Positions 1 through 7,952 of a stretch of 64,000 nucleotides of DNA are shown one piece after another. Source of the stretch: Halopseudomonas salina (lineage in GTDB: Bacteria; Pseudomonadota; Gammaproteobacteria; Pseudomonadales; Pseudomonadaceae); the NCBI RefSeq assembly GCF_008641105.1, contig NZ_VTTI01000006.1, forward strand, positions 238,139 through 302,138, in the 5' to 3' direction. Position numbers and translations under genes: made by a program. The notes below the pieces were generated by a model. It did no database searches. It had not been told where the DNA came from and worked only from the letters and a program-made list of their open reading frames with translations. Within the stretch, counting starts at the first letter, position 1, and each line of letters begins with the position of its first letter.

Positions 1-65
1 AACAGGGAGGCAACAGACAGGCACAAGCCAGCCATGACGGCCAGCGGACGTTTTGAGATCGACAT
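1..65 (-). CDS. 5' end of an exported protein (partial)
   Basis: An ATG at 65 on the minus strand opens a frame that runs off the window edge. The 21 visible codons read MSISKRPLAVMAGLCLSVAS and onward: a positively charged start followed by a hydrophobic stretch, which is what a Sec signal peptide or lipoprotein leader looks like. A GGAG ribosome-binding site lies a few bases upstream (about 72-76). It is divergent from the isomerase-like gene at 225. Only the leader is visible, so the product cannot be named. Confidence 0.6.
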   Translation of the reverse strand, partial: MSISKRPLAVMAGLCLSVASL

Positions 66-224
66 GTATTTCTCCGGTTCAATAGCGGAAGACTCCCAAC
101 CAGGTGTCGAGTCCGGCCGGGGCGTGGCGCGATTGTAGCATGGGCATCTGCCAGCGGCTGCCTTTGGTCCGCAGGCTTGTTGCGCTTATCATCGCTGCAT
201 TGATCATCAAGAGGTGTTCACGTC

Positions 225-1037
225 ATGTCCTGGCCACTGTCTGCCAATCTGTCCATGCTTTTTAACCACTTACCCCTGATCGAGCGCACCGGGGCAGCAG
301 CGCGCAATGGTTTTGATGGTGTGGAAATCCAGTTTCCTTATGCGGTACCGGCGCAGCAGCTCAGCGAGGCAATGCAGCAGGCCCGGATGCCTCTGGTGCT
401 GTTCAATCTGCCCGCAGGTGATCTGCTTGAGGGCGGGGCAGGGTTGGCCGGGGTGCCGGGTCGGGAAGAGCTGTTTCAGGCGGCGCTGGAGCAGGCGCTG
501 GCCTACGCAGCGATTGCGCGGCCACAACGGGTCAACGTGCTGCCGGGCCGTTTGCTTGCAGGCACCACCCGCGACAGCTCCCTGGAAACCCTGGCGAGGA
601 ATCTGGCCACTACGGCAGAGGCTTTTGCCGGGTTGGATGTAAAGGTGGTATGCGAGGCGATCAACCGGATCGATATGCCCGATTTTCTGCTGGCCACTGG
701 CGAGGAGCTGGCGCAGATGATCGACTGTGTCGGTCACCCGAATCTGTCGGCGCAGTTGGACTTTTACCATATGCAGCGCATGGGTGAGTCATTGCCCGCG
801 GTTATAGGGCGGCTGAAGGGCAAGATCGGGCATGTGCAGTTCGCCGACACGCCGGAACGGGGCGCACCGGGGACCGGGGATCTGGACTTTGCAGCCGCTT
901 TTGCAGCTCTGGCGGCCAGCGACTATGCAGGCTGGATAGGCGCCGAGTACCACTCGGCTCAGGATTCAGATGATCTTGCCTGGCTGCCACTGTGGCGTCA
1001 GACAGGCTTTATCAGGCAGCCGGGCCGCAACGTATGA
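225..1037 (+). CDS. hyi: Hydroxypyruvate isomerase-like TIM-barrel protein
   Basis: Cytoplasmic sugar-isomerase-family enzyme of 270 residues, the usual length for Hyi/OtnI proteins that interconvert hydroxypyruvate and tartronate semialdehyde or related 2-oxo-tetronates. The opening LSANLSMLF, the metal-site segment CEAINRIDMPDFLL and the late HVQFAD...PGTGDLDF and GAEYHS segments are typical of this branch of the xylose-isomerase-like superfamily; the two Glu residues are the expected metal/base ligands. The start has an AGAGGTG ribosome-binding site. The 3' end overlaps the convergent lipoprotein gene by 26 bases. No glyoxylate-pathway neighbours (gcl, glxR) are in view, so the substrate is inferred from family only. 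Confidence 0.75.
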   Translation: MSWPLSANLSMLFNHLPLIERTGAAARNGFDGVEIQFPYAVPAQQLSEAMQQARMPLVLFNLPAGDLLEGGAGLAGVPGREELFQAALEQALAYAAIARPQRVNVLPGRLLAGTTRDSSLETLARNLATTAEAFAGLDVKVVCEAINRIDMPDFLLATGEELAQMIDCVGHPNLSAQLDFYHMQRMGESLPAVIGRLKGKIGHVQFADTPERGAPGTGDLDFAAAFAALAASDYAGWIGAEYHSAQDSDDLAWLPLWRQTGFIRQPGRNV

Positions 1038-1470
1038 CTTGTGCCTCTGCCAGTTTTTCGCCGTTGGCAGAGCGCAGCGACCCCGACGCTCGAAACCCCA
1101 TGGGTTGTGCCTGAAAAATGTAATCCTGGCCCCCGTCAAAGCCCGCATAGCGCACGCCGAGAATGCAACGCTCCCATCGAGACTCCCCGAGTGAGCCCGC
1201 GCCGCCAGCGGAGCCGGGAATTTCGAAATAATAACGTACCCGAAGGTCGTGGTTACCAGGCGCCAGATCATCAAAATGCAGACCACTAACCAACTGGCCA
1301 TCCAGCCTGTAAGCTTCGATGCGATCTTGGGGCCGGGTTTCCAGCGTTACCCGCGCAAGCTTCTCGCTTAACGGGCCCTTGGGTTGCGGCGCAGCGCAGC
1401 CCACAAGCAGAACCCCGGCCGCCAGCATAAGACTGCAAGCGGTCGTGATGCGTTGGCTGGTGCGCATCAT
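1012..1470 (-). CDS. Putative lipoprotein of unknown function
   Basis: A 152-residue protein with a lipoprotein signal: basic start (MMRTSQR), hydrophobic core and lipobox LLVGC with the cysteine near residue 25. The mature part (HFDDLAPGNHDLRVRYYFEI) resembles small beta-rich outer-membrane lipoproteins, but no named family is recognised. The start overlaps the stop of the upstream binding-protein gene by 4 bases (ATGA), so the two are almost certainly co-transcribed. The lipoprotein may serve the same periplasmic function, but there is no direct evidence of interaction. Confidence 0.6.
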   Translation of the reverse strand: MMRTSQRITTACSLMLAAGVLLVGCAAPQPKGPLSEKLARVTLETRPQDRIEAYRLDGQLVSGLHFDDLAPGNHDLRVRYYFEIPGSAGGAGSLGESRWERCILGVRYAGFDGGQDYIFQAQPMGFRASGSLRSANGEKLAEAQVIRCGPAA

Positions 1471-2699
1471 AACTTGCCTCCAAGATCCGATTTCAAAAGG
1501 GCACGCTCAATATTCAGACCGATAATCAATGTGCCTATTACTTCCTTGGTGTCAGGGTCACGGATCTGCTCACTTATATGCACCTGATAGGCCTGGCTCG
1601 ACTGGTCATATTGCAGCGTACCGATATAGGCCTCGTTGTTGATAGCAAAAAACGCCTCGGAAAACTTGGCCTCATCGCCCTGCCAGTAATCGGTGGTCCG
1701 CTCGCTGGCGGCCACCAGCAAACCCAGTCGGTCCGTGGCCATTATTTCGGTTATCAGACCGTTGCTCTCTGCCTGCTGAGTCTTGAGCCATGCCGAGAAG
1801 GGTCGCGCCAGCAGCCCATCGGCTATGGGGGCGGAGCCGGTTTTGGTCTCTTTAACCCATTGCCTGTCCAGTGCCAGAATCTCCCTGGTGTGAAGCTGCA
1901 CATGCTCCCTATTTTGCTGGCGCACAGCGTCAATCAGGACCCGATTGTCTGCCCAACTCTGGTAAAGGTCGCGATGCAATTGGGCAATCTGTTTTTTCTC
2001 CGCAGCATGCAGCGCGGGCGTCTCTGCCAGGCAGTAGTAAACCTGCCGGTTAAAGCGTTGCAGCAAATCAGGTTCGCGTGCCAGCAAGCGATTGGAGAAG
2101 TAGACACCGAGCGTGGCGTATTTGTAAAACTGCTCGAAACCAGGCCGCAGTTGGACGGGTTGCTGGGTAAGAACAGTACGCAGGGTGCTCTGATCGGCCA
2201 GAAATCGATCAATCCGACCGCGATCCAGTAATTGCAATAATTGCTCGGTGGTGCCAACCACCTGGTCTACCTCGGTGCCCTTTTCCAGCAACCAGGCCAG
2301 TTGATTGCTGCCTCTAATAGCTCCGGTTCGCGGGCGGGCGGTTGGTTTTACAGCGCTATCTGTATTGCTATACCAGAACCATTTTTCCAACGCCAGCGGC
2401 GCGGACAGCGTGGCATAGGGCTCAGCCCGGGGCATCTGGGTTGCAGAGAAAAAGCCATCTGCCCGGTTCTGCTCCACCTCATAGATGGCCCGCTCCCAGG
2501 GCAGAATCTTTATCTCGTACGCTTGCTGCATGGACTCGAAAACACATTCCAGTGTGCGCACTGATGAGCCTTCCAGGCCCTCGGGCGTACGAATCTGATA
2601 GGGCGGGGACACATCGGTATTGAGGATGATGGGCGCGGCCTCCGTGGTCAGCGCAACCAGCGACAGTGCCAATAGAGATATCGAGCGGGCCATGCTCAC
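1467..2699 (-). CDS. Periplasmic SBP3-like binding domain fused to a PDC/Cache sensor domain
   Basis: 410 residues with an N-terminal signal peptide (cut near LTTEA). Residues about 20-240 look like a family-3 solute-binding domain (ILNTDVSPPYQIRTPEGLEG, PWERAIYEVEQNRADGFFSA), of the amino-acid-binding-like type without ABC genes alongside. Residues about 255-405 look like a single PDC/Cache sensor; GLLVAASERTTDYWQGDEAKF is the characteristic stretch. There is no transmembrane output domain, so it would act as a free periplasmic sensor or binding protein. The start is GTG at 2699, chosen because an AAGGAA site lies about 7 bases upstream; an ATG follows at 2693. It is the first gene of a pair with the lipoprotein. 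Confidence 0.65.
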   Translation of the reverse strand: MSMARSISLLALSLVALTTEAAPIILNTDVSPPYQIRTPEGLEGSSVRTLECVFESMQQAYEIKILPWERAIYEVEQNRADGFFSATQMPRAEPYATLSAPLALEKWFWYSNTDSAVKPTARPRTGAIRGSNQLAWLLEKGTEVDQVVGTTEQLLQLLDRGRIDRFLADQSTLRTVLTQQPVQLRPGFEQFYKYATLGVYFSNRLLAREPDLLQRFNRQVYYCLAETPALHAAEKKQIAQLHRDLYQSWADNRVLIDAVRQQNREHVQLHTREILALDRQWVKETKTGSAPIADGLLARPFSAWLKTQQAESNGLITEIMATDRLGLLVAASERTTDYWQGDEAKFSEAFFAINNEAYIGTLQYDQSSQAYQVHISEQIRDPDTKEVIGTLIIGLNIERALLKSDLGGKL

Positions 2700-2908
2700 A
2701 GTGCATTCCTTTTATTGTTTGAAACAGATGACTGACTATAGCCTAAGAGGAAGTTCGTGCGACTTCCGGCGTCCGACCAGCACGGGCTGATAAACGCTGA
2801 TCAACCTGGATGATAGATCTGGTCTGGGTAGGGCAATGCGGGCATGCTATTCATCAAATCAATAATCTGGCTGCGGGTACGGCTTGCGGCCCCACAAGGA
2901 GAGAGCAC

Positions 2909-3763
2909 ATGCAAAACCTGAAAGGTAAAGTAGCGGTCATTACCGGTGGTGGTAGTGGTCTGGGCCGCGAATTCGCGCTGCGTTGTGCCGCACGGGGTAT
3001 GAAACTGGTACTGGGGGATGTCGACGAAGCCGGCATGCAAGAAACCCTGAATCAGGTCAATGAGTTGGACTCCAGTATTGAATCCGTAACCATGCGCTTG
3101 GACGTCTCCAAGCTAGAGCAGGTTCAGACTTTTGCTGATCTGGCAAAAAGCCGGTTTGGTGGCGCACATCTATTGTTCAATAACGCCGGTGTCAGCGTCG
3201 GCGGGCCCGTATGGATGAATACCCAGGCGGACTGGGAATGGGTGGTTGGCGTCAATATGTACGGAGTAGCTTGGGGTCTCAAGGCCTTTATCCCGATGAT
3301 GATCGAGCAGGGCGAAGGCCATGTCGTCAACGTCGCCTCCGCCGCTGGTTGGGTAAACGGCCCGAGCATGGCGGTTTATAACGCGACCAAGCATTCTGTC
3401 GTGGCGATCTCCGAGACGCTGGCGCTGGATTTGCATGACGTGGGCGCTAATAACGTTGGTGTGACCGTTCTGTGCCCGGCTTTCTTCCCCACCGGCATTC
3501 ACGACTCAGCCCGTAACCGCCCTGCGGATATGGCCGACACGCTCGCTCCGAGCGCGATCGATCAGGAACGCGCCGCGGCTCTCAAAGCAGCTGTAGAAAA
3601 AGGCCGAGTCAAAGCCCAAGACGTAGCCGAAATGACACTTAAGGCCGTCGAAGACGATCAGTTCTACGTCTTCCCGCATCGCAAGATCAAACAACTGATT
3701 GCCATGCGTGCAGCGGCTGCAGACAGGGAAACGACTGTATTTGACTCGATGAATCCGCAGTAA
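2909..3763 (+). CDS. Short-chain dehydrogenase/reductase (SDR)
   Basis: Classical NAD(P)-dependent SDR of 284 residues. The cofactor motif is GGGSGLG, the NNAG motif is present, the catalytic serine region is NVASAAG and the active site is YNATK. The start was moved to the ATG at 2909 because a strong AAGGAGAG site lies just upstream and the SDR fold begins at once (MQNLKGKVAVITGG). The longer open frame upstream lacks family similarity. The substrate is unknown. It stands alone between the divergent binding-protein gene and a repeat-bearing gap. Confidence 0.85.
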   Translation: MQNLKGKVAVITGGGSGLGREFALRCAARGMKLVLGDVDEAGMQETLNQVNELDSSIESVTMRLDVSKLEQVQTFADLAKSRFGGAHLLFNNAGVSVGGPVWMNTQADWEWVVGVNMYGVAWGLKAFIPMMIEQGEGHVVNVASAAGWVNGPSMAVYNATKHSVVAISETLALDLHDVGANNVGVTVLCPAFFPTGIHDSARNRPADMADTLAPSAIDQERAAALKAAVEKGRVKAQDVAEMTLKAVEDDQFYVFPHRKIKQLIAMRAAAADRETTVFDSMNPQ

Positions 3764-3770
3764 TCGCCCT

Positions 3771-3846
3771 TGGGAGGGTCGAGTTCCACCTCGATCAAAT
3801 GTGCGCTGAAAGCACCCTGGCCGAGATGGAACTCGGCCGTTCCCGG
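3771..3846. repeat. Palindromic repeat element, copy 1
   Basis: Imperfect inverted repeat. The left arm is GGGAGGGTCGAGTTCCACCTCG and the right arm CCGAGATGGAACTCGGCC with TTCCCGG, separated by about 26 bases. The arms pair over most of their length, so the RNA would form a strong hairpin directly behind the SDR gene and may terminate it. It is the same family as the copies at 5970-6229 and near 7690-7830. The rest of the gap to 4142 shows no gene or other clear signal. Confidence 0.75.
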
Positions 3847-4142
3847 TAATTTAAATCAAAGTGTTGCACCAGAAACCCGCTCACCCGGCGCTCAATGGGC
3901 GTATCCCTCACTACCCAGCTAGCCAAGCTCCCCACAGATCCTCTCACCAGCAACAGGTGCAGGGCGATGAAACTTGAAAATATCGCAAAACGGATCCAGT
4001 CTGATTTAATCCATGAGGCGCATTGGATAAATGTGCAGATTTGTTAAGCGTCCCGGTTCGACCTGAAGGCAAAACGCAAAACCTGACCCTGATCTTTTGG
4101 CCCCGAGCTCAATCGTCCGGAAGGTTTTCGGAGTTACAGACC

Positions 4143-5891
4143 ATGCCAGATAAACAGGATCCTGCGGCATCGCCCACATCGGCCAGCGCCTCACCAACGG
4201 CGGTTGTACAGAGCGAACAAAAGTTCTATGAGCTGATCGAGAGCCTACCCATGGTCGCGGTGCAGGGCTACGACAAAAAACGCCAGGTCATTTATTGGAA
4301 CGAAGCGAGCAGGCGCCTCTACGGATATACCCGGGAGGAAGCGCACGGCCGGTTGCTGGAAGACTTGATCATTCCTGACCAGATGCGCAAGGGCGTAATA
4401 GAAGCCCACCAGGGTTGGTTAGATAACAACGTCAGCATTCCCGCGGCAGAAATCGAACTGCAGCACAAGGAGGGTCACCTCGTCCCGGTTTATTCCAGTC
4501 ATGTCATGATCAAACAGGATACCGGCGAATGTGAAATGTTCTGTATCGACATTTCCTTGCAGGAGCAGAAAAAGGCCAGGGATGAGCTAATTAGGGTGGC
4601 GAGTTTCGACGATTTGACTCAATTGCCGAACCGGCGAATGATGGAATTTGAATTGTCGGAGCGTCTGGCCGAAGCAGACCGCATGAATCGCGCATTGGCA
4701 GTGGTGTTTATCGATCTGGATAATTTCAAGCTGATCAACGACACCCTGGGCCACCATTATGGCGATGAGCTACTGAAGGCCGTTGCTGAAGCCCTGAAAA
4801 CCGAAGTGCGTACCTATGATCTGTTGAGCCGCTTTGGCGGTGATGAGTTTGTTTTGCTGCTGTTTGATCTCGATAGTGCAGAGCGTATTCATGAACTCCT
4901 CAAACGGCTGATCGTTAAGCTCGATCAGGGCTTTTTTCTGGATGGAGACTGTTATCAGGTAACCGCCAGTTTCGGCGTCAGCCTGTATCCGGCCGATGGC
5001 ACTACGGTGGCCGAACTCATGGGCAATGCTGATGCAGCCATGTACCAGGCCAAGGAAAAGGGTAAAAACAGTGTGTGTTTTTATACTTCAGACATCAATG
5101 AGCGTCTGATTCGATATCAGGAGGTCACTGCAATCCTGCAGCGCGCCATCGTAACTGATAGTTTGCAGCTCTATTTTCAGCCGCAAGTCGATTTGAGAAA
5201 TGGGCGCATCGGAGCCTGCGAAGCCTTGCTACGGTGTTTCGACGAGCGATCTCAAGCCATATCCCCGGCCGTTTTTATTCCCGTAGCGGAGAAGTCCGGT
5301 CTGATCAATCGTATTGGTGAATGGGTAATCCAGTCGGCCTGCAAACAGCTCAAGGCCTGGCAAGGCACAGCACTCGAGGCGTTGCGGGTGGATATTAATT
5401 TATCCGGCAAGCAACTGATCAATCAGCACCTGGCGGATCATATTCTGCAGACGCTCCACGATTACGGCTTGACCCCCGGCCAGCTGGGCGTGGAACTGAC
5501 GGAAAACGAGGTGTTTGGGGGAGATGAAGCGCAAATAAGGCAGCTGGAGCGGTTGAAACAGGCCGGGGTGCACATTTCGATAGACGATTTTGGTACTGGT
5601 CATTCGTCCCTGGTGTATTTGCGAAAGCTGCCGGTCAGCAGCCTCAAGATTGATATGAGCTTTCTGCATCATGCATTGGAAAACGAGAGTGACCTGGCCA
5701 TCATGCAGGCCATTATTACCGTTGGGCACTCGCTTGGCCTAAATGTAGTAGTGGAGGGCGTGGAAACCCCAGAGCAGGATGAGCTGGTTAAAAACCTGGG
5801 CTGTGACCAGGCCCAGGGGTATCTATATGCCAGGCCGATGCCGGCGGATCAGATGCCGGCATTCATGGCTGGTTTCGATTCGGACAACTGA
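4143..5891 (+). CDS. PAS-GGDEF-EAL cyclic-di-GMP signalling protein
   Basis: Soluble protein of 582 residues from the ATG at 4143; a TTG 120 bases upstream could extend it but adds nothing recognisable. Residues about 25-140 form a PAS domain (WNEASRRLYGYTREEA), about 155-315 a diguanylate cyclase domain with intact GGDEF at 232-236 and an RTYD inhibitory-site motif just before it, and about 335-575 a phosphodiesterase domain with the EAL motif (CEALLR, Glu360), DDFGTGHSS and EGVET. Both catalytic signatures look intact, so the net activity cannot be predicted. No transmembrane segment is seen. It may sense a cytoplasmic cue through PAS and affect motility or biofilm; that link is inference. 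Confidence 0.88.
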   Translation: MPDKQDPAASPTSASASPTAVVQSEQKFYELIESLPMVAVQGYDKKRQVIYWNEASRRLYGYTREEAHGRLLEDLIIPDQMRKGVIEAHQGWLDNNVSIPAAEIELQHKEGHLVPVYSSHVMIKQDTGECEMFCIDISLQEQKKARDELIRVASFDDLTQLPNRRMMEFELSERLAEADRMNRALAVVFIDLDNFKLINDTLGHHYGDELLKAVAEALKTEVRTYDLLSRFGGDEFVLLLFDLDSAERIHELLKRLIVKLDQGFFLDGDCYQVTASFGVSLYPADGTTVAELMGNADAAMYQAKEKGKNSVCFYTSDINERLIRYQEVTAILQRAIVTDSLQLYFQPQVDLRNGRIGACEALLRCFDERSQAISPAVFIPVAEKSGLINRIGEWVIQSACKQLKAWQGTALEALRVDINLSGKQLINQHLADHILQTLHDYGLTPGQLGVELTENEVFGGDEAQIRQLERLKQAGVHISIDDFGTGHSSLVYLRKLPVSSLKIDMSFLHHALENESDLAIMQAIITVGHSLGLNVVVEGVETPEQDELVKNLGCDQAQGYLYARPMPADQMPAFMAGFDSDN

Positions 5892-5969
5892 GCATGTTTG
5901 GTGATTCAGATTCAGTGGTCGGGACCTCGTTCGCGCCCTGGCCTTTGCACCTACTACCAACAGGAAAGC

Positions 5970-6037
5970 GTCGAGTTCCAGCTCGATAGCGAAGCAACCT
6001 GAATCCACACAGGCCGAGATGGAACTCGGCCACTCCC
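5970..6037. repeat. Palindromic repeat element, copy 2
   Basis: Left arm GTCGAGTTCCAGCTCGA, right arm GGCCGAGATGGAACTCGGCC with CACTCCCG. Same family as copy 1, with a different loop. It follows the GGDEF-EAL gene stop by about 80 bases and leads straight into the 95-base tandem units. Confidence 0.75.
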
Positions 6038-6039
6038 GC

Positions 6040-6229
6040 AAGTCGCCAAGCTCCGCCCTGGGAGTGTCGAGTTCCACCTCGACAAAAGGGGAAAAGCTGC
6101 ACCCAAGGCCTAGATGGAGCTCTGCCACTCCCGGAAGTCGCCAAGCTCCGTCCTGGGAGTGTCGAGTTCCACCTCGACAAAAGGGGAAAAGCTGCGCCCA
6201 AGGCCTAGATGAAACTCGGCCACTCCCGG
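6040..6229. repeat. Two tandem 95-base units, each carrying a palindromic repeat (copies 3 and 4)
   Basis: Unit 1 is 6040-6134 and unit 2 is 6135-6229. Both begin AAGTCGCCAAGCTCCG, contain GGGAGTGTCGAGTTCCACC, an AAAAGGGGAAAAGCTGC loop and a degenerate right arm, and end CACTCCCGG. They differ at only a few positions, so the duplication looks recent. Several open frames cross this block on both strands, but they are just translations of the repeat. The block separates two convergent genes (GGDEF-EAL and phaG-like) and could serve as a bidirectional terminator. Confidence 0.85.
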
Positions 6230-6304
6230 GTGTATCGGCCGTTACCCAGCTTCCGACCCCATCGTCATTCCCGCGAACGCGGTAAACCATTTTGATTTTG
6301 AGTG

Positions 6305-7174
6305 CTACCCAGCCATCGCCAACCGCGGCTGCTGCCCTTCGGCAACACGTCCACGCAACAAGAATCTCTCAACCACCGATTGCACATCCTGCAGCGCGGT
6401 CTTGTGTTCCATCTCCAGAAAATGCCCGGTATGCGCGATAGTGGCAAAATCTGACTGCGGTGCCAGCGCCCGGAAATGCCTGGCATCTTCCGGTGAGGTA
6501 TAGCGGTCCCACTCGCCGTTGATGAACAGCAAAGGCACATCGATATTGCCCACGCAACTCATATACTGCGCCGAGTCCAGCTCGCGCACCTGCCGCACGT
6601 GAAACAGCATCTGGGCGTATTCGAACTCTTCCAGGGAGCTTACATGTCTGAAGTTGCAGCGCTTGAACAGTGAGGGAAGGTGCTCGCCAATAGTCCCGTT
6701 GATCAGGTCACCGATTGCCTGCCGGTCACACGCGGCCAGGCTGTGTTGTGCACGATCCAGATAGGACTGCATGGCGGGATTGAGCACAGGTGAAAAGGAG
6801 CTGATCACCGCACTGCGTATCCGTTCTGGCCGTTGCGCCAGCGCCAGCAGAGTCGCCACACTGCCCCAGGAAAACGCCAGCACATGGTCAGCACGAAACA
6901 ATTCGATAAGATCCAGCAGAATCAGCGCTTCATCCTGCTTGTCGATCAACGGCATGCCGGGATTGTATTGCCTCGACTGACCCTGATAGGGCTGATCAAA
7001 CAGCACCACGTTGAACAATGGCTGCAGATAACGCGCTGATTGACTGAACGAAGCGCTGGTCGCCAATGAGCCATTGACCAGAATGATGGTCGCGCTGGTG
7101 CGCGGGTTGGGATAGAGCGTTGTGTGGACTTTCAGGTCGCGATGCACGCGAACAACGGATTTTTCGGCATACAT
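6305..7174 (-). CDS. phaG: PhaG/RhlA-family 3-hydroxyacyl-ACP acyltransferase
   Basis: Alpha/beta-hydrolase-fold protein of 289 residues, matching the PhaG/RhlA family. These proteins take 3-hydroxyacyl-ACP from fatty-acid synthesis towards 3-hydroxyacyl-CoA/acid for mcl-PHA (PhaG) or hydroxyalkanoyloxyalkanoate (RhlA). Diagnostic stretches are VNGSLATSASF, FNVVLFDQPYQGQSRQYN, the nucleophile site AFSWGS, LPSLFKR, RHVSSL and GHFLEME. As recalled, these are closer to PhaG than to RhlA. No rhlB or pha genes are adjacent. The start at 7174 has a GAGGTGA site. It is monocistronic, flanked downstream by the repeat block. Confidence 0.8.
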   Translation of the reverse strand: MYAEKSVVRVHRDLKVHTTLYPNPRTSATIILVNGSLATSASFSQSARYLQPLFNVVLFDQPYQGQSRQYNPGMPLIDKQDEALILLDLIELFRADHVLAFSWGSVATLLALAQRPERIRSAVISSFSPVLNPAMQSYLDRAQHSLAACDRQAIGDLINGTIGEHLPSLFKRCNFRHVSSLEEFEYAQMLFHVRQVRELDSAQYMSCVGNIDVPLLFINGEWDRYTSPEDARHFRALAPQSDFATIAHTGHFLEMEHKTALQDVQSVVERFLLRGRVAEGQQPRLAMAG

Positions 7175-7389
7175 GGTTCACCTCATGACATCAGCTGGGT
7201 TTTGTCACAGCTAACCTCATGCGGATGTCAGCGGCATTTCAGTTGCCTGCCGCTGATCGACTTTCACCTAACTGTCACGCTGTATCCTTGCTCCAATCAC
7301 TGCTTCCTTGATCAGGATCAACAGCTGGATGAGTGCAAATGGCTGATAGTGGTGAAGAGTTATCCACCCCAACCACAGAGGCTGTCTGC

Positions 7390-7653
7390 ATGTCATTGGA
7401 AAAGCACGATCTGATTCACGAAATGCCCGAAGCAAAAGAAGCGATTCACCAGCTGAAAACCAGTAACAATCACTTCGCAAAGCTGTTTGAGGAATACCAT
7501 GAGGTTGATCATGCGGTGCATCGATTTGAAACAGGTGCAGAGAACTGCTCTGATGAGCACCTGGAGAATCTCAAGAAGCAGCGTCTCAGCCTCAAGGACC
7601 AGTTGGTTGGCATGATTCGCGAGTATGAATCTTCAGAGCTGTCTGGGTCCTGA
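7390..7653 (+). CDS. DUF465 (YdcH-like) small helical protein
   Basis: 87 residues from the ATG at 7390, where the conserved family start begins (MSLEKHDLIHEMPE). DUF465 proteins are short helical-hairpin proteins with the pattern H-x-LI-x-EFPE at the start and a central ...F..L..EYHEVDHAVHR segment, both visible here. Function is not established. A GAGG element about 10 bases upstream supports this start over the upstream in-frame ATG at 7333. It stands alone. Confidence 0.8.
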   Translation: MSLEKHDLIHEMPEAKEAIHQLKTSNNHFAKLFEEYHEVDHAVHRFETGAENCSDEHLENLKKQRLSLKDQLVGMIREYESSELSGS

Positions 7654-7690
7654 GTTTCCCCGGGCCAGGCGGTTGTCTGGCTCGACACGC

Positions 7691-7830
7691 CTGGCCGAGA
7701 TGGAACTCGACCACTCACAGGATGCCCCTCCCGGCCTGTGCCTTTTCTTTCACGCCACGCTGCAATTGCTCAGGCTGGCGATGGATTTTCCATGAAGTCC
7801 GGTACCTGGGAATTGTCGAGTTCCACCTCG
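7691..7830. repeat. Separated palindromic repeat arms, degenerate copy 5
   Basis: A right-arm sequence (GGCCGAGATGGAACTCGACC) is at about 7691-7710 and a left-arm sequence (TTGTCGAGTTCCACCTCGAC) at about 7812-7831, about 100 bases apart and in the opposite order to the other copies. Each arm is a partial palindrome by itself. The gap 7654-7952 separates convergent genes (DUF465 and rmlD); apart from these arms I see no gene in it, and a short open frame across it has no protein-like features. Confidence 0.6.
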
Positions 7831-7952
7831 ACAGCAGCGCCAGCAGAGCTCACCCCGACCGAACCGGGACTCGGATGCTCGCGGGCGCCTCTCATATTCA
7901 AAACGTAGGACCCCGGTCAGCACTCCTTCGGCCCGCGCGCTCCTTCCCCAGA

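Noticed and set aside
5823..6290. Open frames on both strands (up to 155 codons) across the repeat block
   Set aside because: They translate the 95-base tandem repeats into repeated peptides; no start context and no family resemblance.
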